A stretch of 64,000 nt of DNA from Paucibacter sp. Y2R2-4 (lineage in GTDB: Bacteria; Pseudomonadota; Gammaproteobacteria; Burkholderiales; Burkholderiaceae_C): contig NZ_JAJIRO010000002.1 in assembly GCF_025717535.1 (NCBI RefSeq), forward strand, positions 496,001 to 560,000, read 5' to 3'. Position numbers and translations under genes: made by a program. Position 1 is the stretch's first letter; the number at the start of each line of letters is the position of its first letter. The notes beneath the pieces are model-generated. The model was given only the letters and a program-made list of their open reading frames with translations, was not told the origin of the DNA and did no database searches. Of the stretch, positions 46,078 through 55,274 are shown piece after piece.

Positions 46078-46605
46078 GCTTCGCTTCGGTGGACCGGCCC
46101 GCCGCCGTTCTCATAGTGCCCGGGTCGGCTCTGGCGAGCCGACTCCCCTCGCTGCTCACTGCGCGGGTCAGCGGCGGCCAACTCTCTTCGTTCGCTGCGC
46201 TCACTGCGTTCAGACAGGGGCCGCCAAGTCAGAAGTTGAAGCGCGCTGCGCGCGCCTGACCCGGTCCGCTGCGCCCTCGGCCGCGCACAAATCGCCCGAC
46301 GGCGGGCCGGCCCACCTACGGATTTGGTTTTCTCCCTCGCCGAAAACGCCCAACGCTTGCCATGCAAGCGCACTGCAGCCTGGGCTGCTGACGGGCGATT
46401 TGTGAGGGGCCGAGCAGCACAGCAGCTTGGGGCGCGCGCAAAGCGCGCTTCAATTTCCGACTTGGCGCAGCATGTTTGAACGAAACGAGCGCAGCGAGTG
46501 AAGTGAGTTCTGCGCCAGCCCCAAGATGCGAGCAGCGCAGGGAAGTCGTCGCGAAGCGACGGCCCCCGAGCCATGAGCCTGGCGGCTGCCCGGGATGCAG
46601 TGCCG
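46078..46605 (-). repeat. Long interspersed repeat, copy B
   Basis: About 528 bases that match copy A (24357-24890) in inverted orientation, including the terminal 7-bp hairpin GTCGGCT/AGCCGAC near 46122-46141. A 234-codon open frame crosses this copy, but the matching frame is broken in copy A, so a protein is unlikely. Together with the pyrC leader it makes up most of the 706 bases (45965-46670) without a recognisable gene. Confidence 0.8.
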
Positions 46606-46670
46606 AACAAGCAAAACCCAAACTTTACTCAGTGCTACAAGCCCCCAAAAACTCGTGCGCTCAGTCCCGA

Positions 46671-48053
46671 TTAACGCCGCTCAGTGAAACCAAGCCTCTG
46701 CAGCAGACCTTGCTCATTGAACAGCAAAACCAACTCGGTCCCGCGTTCTGGCGCAGCAGGCGCATCAGTTGCTGCCTTGGCCGCAGCGGCTGCAGTTGCA
46801 GAGGCTGCAGCCGAAAGCGAGGGCGGCAAAGCCGCACTGATTTTCTCGACCTCGGCCCGCACCTCTTGCTCAGACTTCTGGCTCATATCGGCCGCGGAGG
46901 GCATGGCGCTGATGGCTGACCGCGCGGCCATCAAGGTCGACAAGGAAGGCAATGCCACGGACTCCGTGCTGTCTTTCTTGGCTGCGTCCTTGCTCGCCGT
47001 CTCTTTCGGCGCCGCTTGCCAGTAACGCAAGATCTGATGACCAAGGTCAAACTTGACCCGTCGACCTTTGCCCAAGGCAGCAGTCACTTGGTCTACGTGG
47101 GTTTCCCCAATCTTCCAGGACTTGGCCGCCTCGGCGAAACGATGCTTGGAGGCTTGCAACTCCTTCACTGGCATGAGGGCCGGCGAGTCCATGGTTTCAA
47201 AAACCACCCGAGTCTCATCGGACCAAGACTTGTCGCCCATGGGCAGGCGGAACATACGGTCACGCAGCAAGAAACCCCAGTCGTAATTCTCCCCACTATC
47301 ATCAAACAGACCATGCAACATGCGATGGTTCAAACGCAAGCGCCGCTCGCCGTCGATCAGCGTGACCGAGAAGATCGGGGCATCGGCGAAGTTGCTGGGA
47401 CTCCAGGCGTTCTCTTCGCATTGCTCATGGCCGGGCCTAAACACCGACTGCAAGAACCGCTGCCAGGACGAATCCGTACGCGCCAAGCCGCTGGCAAAGG
47501 CGATGGGGCATTGCAGTCGCAAATCGCCCAAGCGGCGCTCACCCTCGGGCACACCGGGGCTGCGGATATCGGGGCGCCAAGTGATGCGACCTTCCGCCAA
47601 GCGGCTGCGCACCACGCTGTCTTGATCTAACTTGCGCCAGGCCGGGTCGGCCGCGAAAAGATGTTGATCGTCCAGGGCAATCGGGGTTCGGCCTTGCTCG
47701 CCGACCAAGGCCAAATCGGCGCGATCCACGTCTGAAGCGTACTGGCGCGCATAGACCCGGAACTTCAGTTCCGCCTTCGGCGCCAAGCCCTGATGTTTTT
47801 GAAACAGCGCTTGAGCCTTGAAAATCTGCGCCAAGGTCTTGCGTTCGCGCGGCAGGGTCGATTCACCTTGCGTCTGCACCTGCTGCAACTCCAGCAGCGG
47901 GGCATTGCGGGGGATGATCTTGGCAGCTGGCAGCTCTTCTTCGCTGGGCTCGGCGGCCGAGGCCAGGGTGCTGGCCAGCAGCATGAGCAAGGGACAAAGC
48001 AAGCGGGAAGCGGAAGCGACAAAAGGACGAGCAGTACGAGACATGGCACACAT
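46671..48053 (-). CDS. Secreted protein with split BamE/SmpA-like C-terminus
   Basis: A 460-residue protein of no recognised full-length family. Signal peptide residues 1-33. Residues 50-300 are beta-rich with paired Cys near 182 and 212. Residues about 313-346 (SWKIGETHVDQVTAALGKG then ILRYW) resemble the start of a BamE/SmpA fold, and 440-457 (ELVLLFNEQGLLQRLGF) its end. A 90-residue Ala/Ser/Lys low-complexity insert separates them. The BamE reading is mine by eye. It stops 66 bases from repeat copy B. Confidence 0.6.
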   Translation of the reverse strand: MCAMSRTARPFVASASRLLCPLLMLLASTLASAAEPSEEELPAAKIIPRNAPLLELQQVQTQGESTLPRERKTLAQIFKAQALFQKHQGLAPKAELKFRVYARQYASDVDRADLALVGEQGRTPIALDDQHLFAADPAWRKLDQDSVVRSRLAEGRITWRPDIRSPGVPEGERRLGDLRLQCPIAFASGLARTDSSWQRFLQSVFRPGHEQCEENAWSPSNFADAPIFSVTLIDGERRLRLNHRMLHGLFDDSGENYDWGFLLRDRMFRLPMGDKSWSDETRVVFETMDSPALMPVKELQASKHRFAEAAKSWKIGETHVDQVTAALGKGRRVKFDLGHQILRYWQAAPKETASKDAAKKDSTESVALPSLSTLMAARSAISAMPSAADMSQKSEQEVRAEVEKISAALPPSLSAAASATAAAAAKAATDAPAAPERGTELVLLFNEQGLLQRLGFTERR

Positions 48054-48146
48054 TCAAACCGGAATGGCCGACAGCCTAATGGCGCAAGCCCTCGCCACCC
48101 AGCGGCAAACGACCAACTGCAGAAACAGCAGGATCAACCGCAATTG

Positions 48147-48183
48147 AAAATGGCCCGCTAGACAAGAAGCCTAGGCGGGCCAT
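48147..48183 (-). terminator. Likely terminator of the glt operon
   Basis: Minus-strand stem of about 12 bp (48171-48183 with 48150-48161, one bulge) pairing ATGGCCCGC with GCGGGCCAT, followed by TTTTC. It lies 51 bases after the gltL stop. Confidence 0.6.
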
Positions 48184-48233
48184 ACAAGTTGAGGAGTCGC
48201 CCGAAACGAGGCGCTCCCCGCTGTGTCAAACCA

Positions 48234-48968
48234 TCAGTGCTGCAAGATCTTCGCCAGGAAGTCTTTGGCACGCGGGCTGCGCTCGTCGGGCTTGCCGAAG
48301 AAGTCTTCGCGTTTGCAGTCTTCGACGATCTTGCCGGCGTCCATGAAGATGACACGGTGACTGACGCGTTTGGCAAAGCCCATTTCGTGCGTCACGCACA
48401 TCATGGTCATGCCTTCTTCGGCCAGCTTGACCATCACGTCCAACACTTCACCCACCATCTCGGGGTCCAGCGCCGAGGTCGGCTCGTCAAACAGCATCAC
48501 GATGGGGTCCATAGACAACGCACGCGCAATCGCCACGCGCTGCTGCTGGCCGCCAGACAGCTGGCCAGGGAACTTGTCTTTGTGCGCTGACAAGCCGACT
48601 CGGTCCAACATCTTCAGGCCACGAACCTTGGCTTCATCGGGCGTACGGCCCAGCACTTTGATCTGCGCGATGGTCAGGTTCTCGGTCACGCTCAAATGCG
48701 GGAACAACTCGAAGTGCTGAAACACCATGCCAACGCGCGAGCGCAGCTTGGGCAGCTTGGTCTTGGGGTCGGCCAGAGAAATGCCGTCAACAATGATGTC
48801 GCCCTTTTGGAAAGGCTCCAGCGCATTGACGGTCTTGATCAGCGTGGACTTGCCCGAACCCGAGGGGCCGCACACCACCACCACCTCGCCTTTTTGGATG
48901 CTGGTCGTGCAATCGGTCAGCACCTGGAATTGGCCGTACCACTTGGAAACGTTTTTGATATCGATCAT
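48234..48968 (-). CDS. gltL: Glutamate/aspartate ABC transporter ATP-binding protein
   Basis: A 244-residue ATPase of the polar amino acid uptake family. Walker A is GPSGSGKS near residue 34, signature LSGGQQQR near 135, Walker [14 protein letters not shown] near 155, and the switch His is in CVTHEMGFA. Start at 48968 gives the family start [12 protein letters not shown]; the upstream frame extends into the spacer. It energises uptake through GltJ and GltK. Confidence 0.95.
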   Translation of the reverse strand: MIDIKNVSKWYGQFQVLTDCTTSIQKGEVVVVCGPSGSGKSTLIKTVNALEPFQKGDIIVDGISLADPKTKLPKLRSRVGMVFQHFELFPHLSVTENLTIAQIKVLGRTPDEAKVRGLKMLDRVGLSAHKDKFPGQLSGGQQQRVAIARALSMDPIVMLFDEPTSALDPEMVGEVLDVMVKLAEEGMTMMCVTHEMGFAKRVSHRVIFMDAGKIVEDCKREDFFGKPDERSPRAKDFLAKILQH

Positions 48969-48987
48969 TTGAAACTCCAGTCCAGCA

Positions 48988-49653
48988 TCAGCGGATGATG
49001 GCAATCTTCTTTTGCAGTCGGCGCACCAGCATGGACATGCTGAAGCAGATCAGGAAGTAAATGGCCGTGGCTACCAAATAGGTTTCCACCGGGCGATTGA
49101 AGTTACGGCCCGCAGTTTCAAAACCCTTCAACAAGTCGTAAGCGCCAATCGCATAGACCAAGGAGGTGTCTTGGAACAAGATGATGGTTTGGGTCAGCAG
49201 CACCGGCAACATATTGCGGAAGGCCTGCGGCAAGACCACCAACTGCATGGTCTGGCCATAACTCATGCCCATGGCGTAGCCGGCATAGGTCTGGCCCTTG
49301 GGCACGCTTTGAATACCGGCCCGCATGATCTCAGCGTAATAGGCGGCCTCGAACAGGGTGAAGGTCAAAATGGCCGATATCTCTGCGCCCAGCGGCCGCC
49401 CGATCACAAAGGGGATCAGCAAGAAGAACCACAGAATCACCATCACCAGCGGAATGCTGCGCATGGTGTTGATGTAAGCGGCGGCCGGCAAGGCCAGCCA
49501 AGACTTGCCGGACAAGCGCATCAAAGCCAGCACGGTGCCCAGCGCAATGCCGCCCACCATGGCGATCAGGGTCAGCTGAACCGAGAAGTACAGGCCCTTC
49601 AGCACATAGCTGCTGACGATGCCCCAGTTGAGGAAAGCAAAATCCAAATTCAT
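48988..49653 (-). CDS. gltK: Glutamate/aspartate ABC transporter permease
   Basis: A 221-residue inner membrane permease of the His/Glu/Gln/Arg family, with about five helices. The EAA loop ([20 protein letters not shown]) that docks on the ATPase is near residue 108. It starts inside the gltJ stop (ATGA) and is 19 bases upstream of gltL. Paralogous to GltJ, with which it forms the channel. Confidence 0.95.
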   Translation of the reverse strand: MNLDFAFLNWGIVSSYVLKGLYFSVQLTLIAMVGGIALGTVLALMRLSGKSWLALPAAAYINTMRSIPLVMVILWFFLLIPFVIGRPLGAEISAILTFTLFEAAYYAEIMRAGIQSVPKGQTYAGYAMGMSYGQTMQLVVLPQAFRNMLPVLLTQTIILFQDTSLVYAIGAYDLLKGFETAGRNFNRPVETYLVATAIYFLICFSMSMLVRRLQKKIAIIR

Positions 49654-50396
49654 GATTGGCTGCTCCCCACCATGCCAGGCACGCGAGCGCGCAGTTCGAT
49701 GAATCGGGCCACCGCAAAAATCGCAATCGAAGAAATGAAATACAGCGCCGTCACCGCCAGATAGATCTCAATACCCTTGGAGGTTTCTTCCTGCGCTTGG
49801 CGGGCGAACATGATCAGCTCAGGCACCGAGACCGCAAAGGCCACCGCCGAGTTCTTCACAATGCCCATGGCCTCGCTGGTCAGCGGCGGGATCACGATGC
49901 GCAAAGCCACCGGCAAGATCACATAGCGATAGGTTTGCGGCAAGGTGAAACCCATGGCCAAACCGGCATAAGTCTGGCCCTTGGGCAGGCTTTGAATGCC
50001 GGCCTTGACCTGCTCAGAAATCCGCGCCGAAGTGAAGAAACCCAGGCCCAACACCACCAGCAAGAAACTCGGCACCTGCTTCATAAAGGGCAGCAACTCA
50101 GGCACCACGAAGTACCAGAGGAACACCTGCACCAGCACCGGAATATTGCGAAACAACTCGGTCCAGCTGTCGCCCAACAAGACCAGCCATTTGCTAGGCG
50201 TGGTGCGAGCGATACCGATCAAGACACCAAAGAACATGGCGACGATCAGAGCCAGGCCCGAGACCGACAGGGTCCAGCCCCAGGCGGACATCATCCAGTC
50301 CAGATAGGTGATGGAGCCACCGCTGCCAAAGCAGCGCGGTACCACCTCCTGGTCAATGGTGTCTTTACAGAACACCTGCCAATCCCAATTAGACAA
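49650..50396 (-). CDS. gltJ: Glutamate/aspartate ABC transporter permease
   Basis: A 248-residue permease with a WDWQVF start, five or so helices and the EAA loop [20 protein letters not shown] near residue 132. Compared with GltK it has an extra N-terminal loop (residues 10-35), as in E. coli GltJ. It is separated from gltI by 80 bases containing a terminator-like hairpin. Confidence 0.95.
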   Translation of the reverse strand: MSNWDWQVFCKDTIDQEVVPRCFGSGGSITYLDWMMSAWGWTLSVSGLALIVAMFFGVLIGIARTTPSKWLVLLGDSWTELFRNIPVLVQVFLWYFVVPELLPFMKQVPSFLLVVLGLGFFTSARISEQVKAGIQSLPKGQTYAGLAMGFTLPQTYRYVILPVALRIVIPPLTSEAMGIVKNSAVAFAVSVPELIMFARQAQEETSKGIEIYLAVTALYFISSIAIFAVARFIELRARVPGMVGSSQS

Positions 50397-50410
50397 GGCA
50401 CTTCTCCTTC

Positions 50411-50450
50411 AAAAAACTACAAGGCCGCCCGAACACTTGCTGGGCGGCCT
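50411..50450 (-). terminator. Intercistronic attenuator between gltI and gltJ
   Basis: Minus-strand perfect 9-bp stem AGGCCGCCC / GGGCGGCCT (50442-50450 with 50422-50430), an 11-base loop, then after five bases a TTTTTT run. Placed after the binding-protein gene, it would let GltI be made in excess of the membrane parts. Confidence 0.75.
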
Positions 50451-50476
50451 GCTGGTCGGGTGCTGCGCTTAGCGCA

Positions 50477-51373
50477 TCACTTCTTGGCGTAGTCTTCGGC
50501 CGGCTTGTCGTTCGGGTTGGCCCAGGCCTTCTTGGTGTTTTCGTTGGCGGGCATGCCCACCTTGGTGTTGGTCGGCGGAATCGGCTGCTCGAACCATTTG
50601 CTCCAAGTCTTGGCGATATCGCCGGACTTCATCTGAGCCATGATGCTGTCGTCCACGGCCTTCTTGAAGGCGGGGTCATCCTTGCGAATCATGATGGCGA
50701 TGGGCTCAACAGCAAGCACTTCACCGACGATCTTGAAATCAGCCGGGTTCTTGGCCTTGGCCGCCAGGCCCGACAAGATCGCGCCGTCCATCACGAAGGC
50801 GTCAGCGCGGCCCGATTCCAGCAGCAAGAAGCTGTCGGCATGGTCCTTGCCAAACACTTCCTTGAAGTCCACACCGGTGGCGCGCTCATGCTTGCGCAGT
50901 GTTTGCACCGAGGTTGTGCCGGTCGTGGTGGCGACGTTCTTGCCATTCAGCTGATTGATATTGGTGATGCCCGAGTTGGCCTTGACCAAGATACGCACTT
51001 CTTCCACAAATGTGGTGACCGCAAAGGACACGTCTTTTTGACGGGTGGCGTTGTTGGTGGTGGAGCCGCACTCGATGTCGACCGTGCCGTTTTGCACCAG
51101 CGGAATGCGGTTTTGCGATGTGACGGGCTGGTACTTGATGCTCATCGAGCTCAGCCCCAGCTGTTTGCGCACATCTTGCAAGACCTTCTCGCAGATCTCA
51201 ACGTGGTAGCCCACGAACTTGCCGTCACCCAGGGTGTAGGACAAAGCACCGGAGGACTCGCGCACGCCCATGGTGACGCTGCCGCTGTCTTTGATTTTCT
51301 TCAGCGTGTCTTCGGCATGGGCCAGGCCGGTGGCTGCAGCCAGTGCGAGGACAAGCAGTGTTTTCTTGGTCAT
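50477..51373 (-). CDS. gltI: Glutamate/aspartate periplasmic binding protein
   Basis: A 298-residue solute-binding protein of the type 3 family. It has a signal peptide (cleaved after Ala-His-Ala near residue 20), followed by TLKKIKDSGSVTMGVRESSGALSY-like sequence (family motif GVRESS near 37), the VDIECGSTTNNATRQKDV hinge region near 98 and GRADAFVMDG near 183. It delivers glutamate/aspartate to GltJK. First gene of the operon. Confidence 0.95.
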   Translation of the reverse strand: MTKKTLLVLALAAATGLAHAEDTLKKIKDSGSVTMGVRESSGALSYTLGDGKFVGYHVEICEKVLQDVRKQLGLSSMSIKYQPVTSQNRIPLVQNGTVDIECGSTTNNATRQKDVSFAVTTFVEEVRILVKANSGITNINQLNGKNVATTTGTTSVQTLRKHERATGVDFKEVFGKDHADSFLLLESGRADAFVMDGAILSGLAAKAKNPADFKIVGEVLAVEPIAIMIRKDDPAFKKAVDDSIMAQMKSGDIAKTWSKWFEQPIPPTNTKVGMPANENTKKAWANPNDKPAEDYAKK

Positions 51374-51476
51374 AAACGCTCCAATTTCAAAGGTGGCAGG
51401 TACTGAGAATACTGAGGGTAGAGCAGACCACGCCCGGGCGGCGCGGCGAATACGTGTTTCTACGAATCCACGCCAC

Positions 51477-52391
51477 TCATGTGGCCGTCAAGAAATTCCA
51501 CAAGGCCAATGAGGCTGGCTTGTTGCGACGCGACAGCTCAGGGCGCTCGCGGTAGATACGCAACTCCATGGTCAGCTCGAACTCGCCGTCAGGCGCGGCG
51601 CGAACCAGGCGACGTGAGGCCAATTCAACGGCCACCGAGCTGGCGGGCAAAAAGGTCAAACCGTGGCCTTCAAGAGCCATGGCCTTGAGCCCTTCGGCCA
51701 TATCGGTTTCATAGATGGCGTCCAAATTCAGGGGCACGGACGAGGCCTTGACCACCAACTCAACCAGCCGGCCCAAATAGGCGCCGGAGGCATAGCTCAG
51801 GAACGGCAGCTTCTGGCCCGGGTGCCCGGGCAGGCGAAACATCGGCTCGCCACGGCTGTCGGCCTTGGCGTAGGCGGCCAAGGTTTCTTGGCCCAGCGAG
51901 GCCATCTGGTAGCGCTCAGGGTCCAGTTGCAGCGGCTGGCTGGCGTGGTGATAGACGATCAGCAGATCGCAATTGCCCTCGCTCAGCTGGGACATCGCGT
52001 CATGCACATTGAGTGCATTGAGGCGGCATTTGAGAGCCCCAAACCGCTGGCGCAAGCCCATCAGCCAATGCGGGAAGAAGCTGAAAGCCAGCGAATGCGG
52101 CACCGCAAACTCGATCATGTCCTGCCCGGCCGACTGGTGGCTGCGCAGCATGTTTCGCGTCGCCTGCAGATTGCCCAGGATCTCGACCGCCTGCCCCAGC
52201 AGGGTTTCGCCCGCGCCGGTCAAGCGCGTGGGGTAGGAGGAGCGATCAACCAGATCGACCCCGGCCCAGGCTTCTAGCGCCTGAATGCGGCGCGAGAACG
52301 CCGGTTGGGTCACATGCCTCAGTTGGGCGGAGCGCGAAAAGCTGCGCGTCTCGGCCAAGCTGACGAAATCTTCAAGCCATTTGGTTTCCAC
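51477..52391 (-). CDS. LysR family transcriptional regulator (HypT/YjiE-like)
   Basis: A 304-residue LysR regulator. The N-terminal winged helix-turn-helix (WLEDFVSLAETRSFSRSAQL, recognition helix around VTQPAFSRRIQ) is close in wording to E. coli HypT, which senses hypochlorite through methionines; the effector domain follows. That comparison is from memory. It lies 103 bases upstream of gltI on the same strand, so it may regulate the transporter; LysR targets are usually divergent, and here nothing is divergent within 200 bases. Confidence 0.85.
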   Translation of the reverse strand: METKWLEDFVSLAETRSFSRSAQLRHVTQPAFSRRIQALEAWAGVDLVDRSSYPTRLTGAGETLLGQAVEILGNLQATRNMLRSHQSAGQDMIEFAVPHSLAFSFFPHWLMGLRQRFGALKCRLNALNVHDAMSQLSEGNCDLLIVYHHASQPLQLDPERYQMASLGQETLAAYAKADSRGEPMFRLPGHPGQKLPFLSYASGAYLGRLVELVVKASSVPLNLDAIYETDMAEGLKAMALEGHGLTFLPASSVAVELASRRLVRAAPDGEFELTMELRIYRERPELSRRNKPASLALWNFLTAT

Positions 52392-52484
52392 GCCTTCAGT
52401 GTAGCCGCCCCTCTTTGCTCCACGATTTACCCATGCGCCTCACATTCAGTTTGCGTCCGTGCATGACTTGAATGAGGGGATTCC

Positions 52485-52510
52485 TCACCCCGCAACAGAG
52501 GGGGTGAGCC
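52485..52510. other. Hairpin in the LysR-PEP-CTERM intergenic region
   Basis: CTCACCCC and GGGGTGAG form an 8-bp inverted repeat around a short loop, without a T run. It lies midway in the 202-base region (52392-52593) between the divergent LysR and PEP-CTERM genes. It could be an operator; nothing else was recognised there except a lone TTGACA at 52542 without a matching -10. Confidence 0.3.
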
Positions 52511-52593
52511 GCCAAAAGAATCAGGTCCGGCCTGAGTACAGTTGACACAGACAGGGCGTACAACTGGCGCCAAAACTACGGAGCCCGAGCATC

Positions 52594-53286
52594 ATGCAAC
52601 CAGTGACTCAGAAGTTCATCGCTAGCGCGCTTTTGGCGCTGACTCTGCCGGCCTTTGCTGGCACCACCTTGCTGGACTTTGAGTCCGTGCCTGCTGCGAC
52701 CACCGATATGACGTTGGGCAACCCGTATGCGGCCCAGGGCATCAGCTTTAGCAAAAATGCTTGGAGCATGGCCAGCAAGATTGCACAGAGCAATCCAGGT
52801 GACGGCAATTTCTTCCGCGGTTTGGACGCCAATAACAAGAGTCTGACCCGTGGAGCCCTGCACTTGGCGCTCAATCCTGATGCTCCGCCTACGCAAGCCG
52901 ATCAGGCGTTTGTGATCAATGTCGCCGAAGGTTTCGACACAGATTTTTCCTTGCTGTATGCAGCCTCCATCTCAGGCAAAGGCCAAATTTCCATCTTCTC
53001 AAACGCTGATGGGCTGGGTGACGTACTCGGTAGCGTCGATCTGATAGAGGGGGCGCAATGCGTCATTCGGCCAGGCTGGCTTTGCAATTGGACGCCAGCC
53101 GGAGTGCAGTTTTCAGGTGTTGCACATTCGATTCGTATTAGCGGCAACGATGGTCAATTCTTGTTTGACGACATCCGCCTGCAACTCAATCAGGGCGGCA
53201 ATCCTGTCCCAGAACCTGGCGGCATGGCGCTGAGTCTGGCTGCCCTGGGTGCCCTCGCATGGAGCCGCAAGCGCCGCGTCCGCTGA
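52594..53286 (+). CDS. PEP-CTERM sorting domain protein
   Basis: A 230-residue exported protein. Signal peptide 1-22, then a beta-rich domain beginning LLDFESVP (a common opening of PEP-CTERM proteins) with two Cys near 152 and 159. The C-terminal sorting tripartite signal is PVPEPGG at about 205-211, a hydrophobic helix, and a terminal Arg/Lys cluster. It should be cleaved by an exosortase encoded elsewhere and displayed or released. Function unknown. A terminator follows. Confidence 0.93.
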   Translation: MQPVTQKFIASALLALTLPAFAGTTLLDFESVPAATTDMTLGNPYAAQGISFSKNAWSMASKIAQSNPGDGNFFRGLDANNKSLTRGALHLALNPDAPPTQADQAFVINVAEGFDTDFSLLYAASISGKGQISIFSNADGLGDVLGSVDLIEGAQCVIRPGWLCNWTPAGVQFSGVAHSIRISGNDGQFLFDDIRLQLNQGGNPVPEPGGMALSLAALGALAWSRKRRVR

Positions 53287-53325
53287 GACCGCAGACCCCG
53301 ATTCAGCCCTCACAGGCCCAGCGAA

Positions 53326-53356
53326 AAGGCCACGCAATGCGTGGCCTTCTTTTTTC
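53326..53356. terminator. Bidirectional rho-independent terminator
   Basis: Perfect 10-bp stem AAGGCCACGC / GCGTGGCCTT with a three-base loop, followed by CTTTTTT on the plus strand and TTTT on the minus strand. It separates the PEP-CTERM gene from the convergent exporter gene. Confidence 0.9.
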
Positions 53357-53373
53357 ATTGAGCAACGCCTTGC

Positions 53374-55215
53374 CTATGCGGCGACCTCCGCCGTGTCGCC
53401 GCCGCTTTGCTGCAGTCGCCACATGCGTGCGTAAGTCCCCTGCAGCGCCAGCAATTGCTCATGATGACCGCGCTCGACGATGCGGCCTGCTTCAAGCACC
53501 AGGATTTCATGCGCGTCGACCACGGTGGACAAGCGATGCGCGATCACCAGCACTGTTTTGTTCTGCGCCGCCGACTCCAACTCCGCTTGAATGGCGCGTT
53601 CGTTGCTGGAGTCCAGCGCGGAAGTCGCTTCATCAAAAATCAGAATCGGCGGGTTCTTCAGCAGCGTGCGTGCGATGGCCACGCGCTGCTTCTCGCCGCC
53701 GCTGAGCTTGAGGCCGCGCTCGCCGACCATGGTCTCATAGCCTTTCGGGCTGGCGGCGATGAAATCATGAATATGGGCTGACTTGGCCGCTGCCTCCACC
53801 TCTTGCTGGGTCGCGCCGGGGCGGCCATAGGCAATGTTGTAGGCAATGGTGTCGTTGAAGAGCACCGTGTCCTGCGGCACGATGCCGATGGCGCGACGCA
53901 AGCTGCTTTGCGTCACCGAGCGCAATTCCTGGCCGTCGATGCTGATGCTGCCACCATCAATGTCATAGAAGCGAAAGAGCAGGCGTGCCAACGTGCTTTT
54001 GCCGGAGCCACTGGGGCCTACGACCGCCACCTTCTTGCCGGCGGGGATGTCAAAGCTCACGCCGTGCAAGATAGGCCGAGTCTTGTCGTAGGCAAAGCTG
54101 ACATTCTCAAAGCGCACCGCCGCGCCACCTATTTTCAGTGGCACCGCTCCGGCTCCATCGGCCACCTCGCGCTCGCGCTCCAAGAGGGTGAACATCTTGT
54201 CCAAGTCGGTCAGGCTTTGCTTGATCTCTCGGTAGATCACGCCCAGGAAGTTCAAAGGAATGTAGAGCTGGATCATGAAGGCGTTCACCATGACCAGATC
54301 GCCCAAACTCATTTGCCCCGACACCACCCCCTCGGTGGCGCGCCACAACATCAAGACCAGGGCCGTGGCGATGATCAGCTGCTGGCCGGTATTGAGCAGC
54401 GACAGTGTCGACTGAGCCTTCAGCTGAGCGCGGCGCAACTTCTCCAAGCTGCTGTCGTAGCGGCTGGCTTCGAAGTCTTCGTTATTGAAGTACTTGACCG
54501 TTTCGAAGTTCAGCAGCGAATCGATGGCGCGGCTGTGCGCCACCGAATCCAACTCATTGAGCTGCTTGCGGAACTTGGTGCGCCACTCGGTCACCGTGAC
54601 GGTGAAGGTGATGTAGAGCGCCAATGCGGCCAGTGTGATCCAGGCAAACCAAGCGTCAAACTTGATGGCCAAGAGGCTCAAAACCAGCGCCACTTCAATC
54701 AAAGTGGGAACGATGCTGTAGAGCGAATAGGAGATCAGCGAATGCACCGCCCGCGTGCCGCGCTCGATGTCACGCGTCATGCCGCCGGTTTGGCGCTCCA
54801 GATGGAAGCGCAGGCTCAAGTCATGCAGATGGCGAAACACCTGCAGCGAAATGCTGCGCGCCGTGCCCTCGGTGGCCTTGGCAAAAATCAGCTCGCGCAA
54901 CTCGGTGAACAGCGAAGTCATCAAGCGCAAGGCACCGTAGGCCACGAGCAAACCCAGGGGCAGCACGGCAACACTGGCCGCCGAACCTGGCTTGATCGAC
55001 AGGTTGTCCACCAAGGACTTCAGCAATAACGGCACGCCCACATTGCTGAGCTTGGCGCAAAGCATGAAGACCAATGCAATACCCACACGCCAACGGTATT
55101 GCCAGAGATAGGGCAGCAACTTCTTGATCGTTGACCAGTCAGAGCGTTCCGAAGGCGAGGAAGCGGCGCCTGGGATGGCGGGAAGGGCTGATGACGCGGA
55201 GTTGCTAGGGCGCAT
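53374..55215 (-). CDS. Atm1/HMT-type ABC exporter (fused permease and ATPase)
   Basis: A 613-residue half transporter. A six-helix membrane domain (about 40-310) carries the Atm1-family stretch DSLLNFETVKYFNNE near residue 240. The ATPase domain has Walker A GPSGSGKS, signature LSGGEKQR, Walker B ILIFDEATSALD and the switch His in VIAHRLSTV. Atm1-type exporters move glutathione-linked or metal-linked compounds. Start ATG 55215 is favoured over an upstream TTG at 55257. Confidence 0.92.
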   Translation of the reverse strand: MRPSNSASSALPAIPGAASSPSERSDWSTIKKLLPYLWQYRWRVGIALVFMLCAKLSNVGVPLLLKSLVDNLSIKPGSAASVAVLPLGLLVAYGALRLMTSLFTELRELIFAKATEGTARSISLQVFRHLHDLSLRFHLERQTGGMTRDIERGTRAVHSLISYSLYSIVPTLIEVALVLSLLAIKFDAWFAWITLAALALYITFTVTVTEWRTKFRKQLNELDSVAHSRAIDSLLNFETVKYFNNEDFEASRYDSSLEKLRRAQLKAQSTLSLLNTGQQLIIATALVLMLWRATEGVVSGQMSLGDLVMVNAFMIQLYIPLNFLGVIYREIKQSLTDLDKMFTLLEREREVADGAGAVPLKIGGAAVRFENVSFAYDKTRPILHGVSFDIPAGKKVAVVGPSGSGKSTLARLLFRFYDIDGGSISIDGQELRSVTQSSLRRAIGIVPQDTVLFNDTIAYNIAYGRPGATQQEVEAAAKSAHIHDFIAASPKGYETMVGERGLKLSGGEKQRVAIARTLLKNPPILIFDEATSALDSSNERAIQAELESAAQNKTVLVIAHRLSTVVDAHEILVLEAGRIVERGHHEQLLALQGTYARMWRLQQSGGDTAEVAA

Positions 55216-55274
55216 GGGCTTTGTGATTGGCGGACTGTCACCGAGAATGGCGGGCAATTCTCTCAGGAAGCCTT

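Noticed and set aside
45906-46610. 234-codon minus-strand frame upstream of pyrC
   Set aside because: It is the translation of repeat copy B; the equivalent frame in copy A is shifted, and the product is Arg/Ser low-complexity.
52542-52566. Possible promoter for the PEP-CTERM gene (TTGACA)
   Set aside because: No -10 at normal spacing, and a sigma-54 type GG...GC pattern was not convincing either.
53803-55029. 408-codon open frame on the plus strand
   Set aside because: Antisense to the Atm1-type exporter, whose motifs are all intact.
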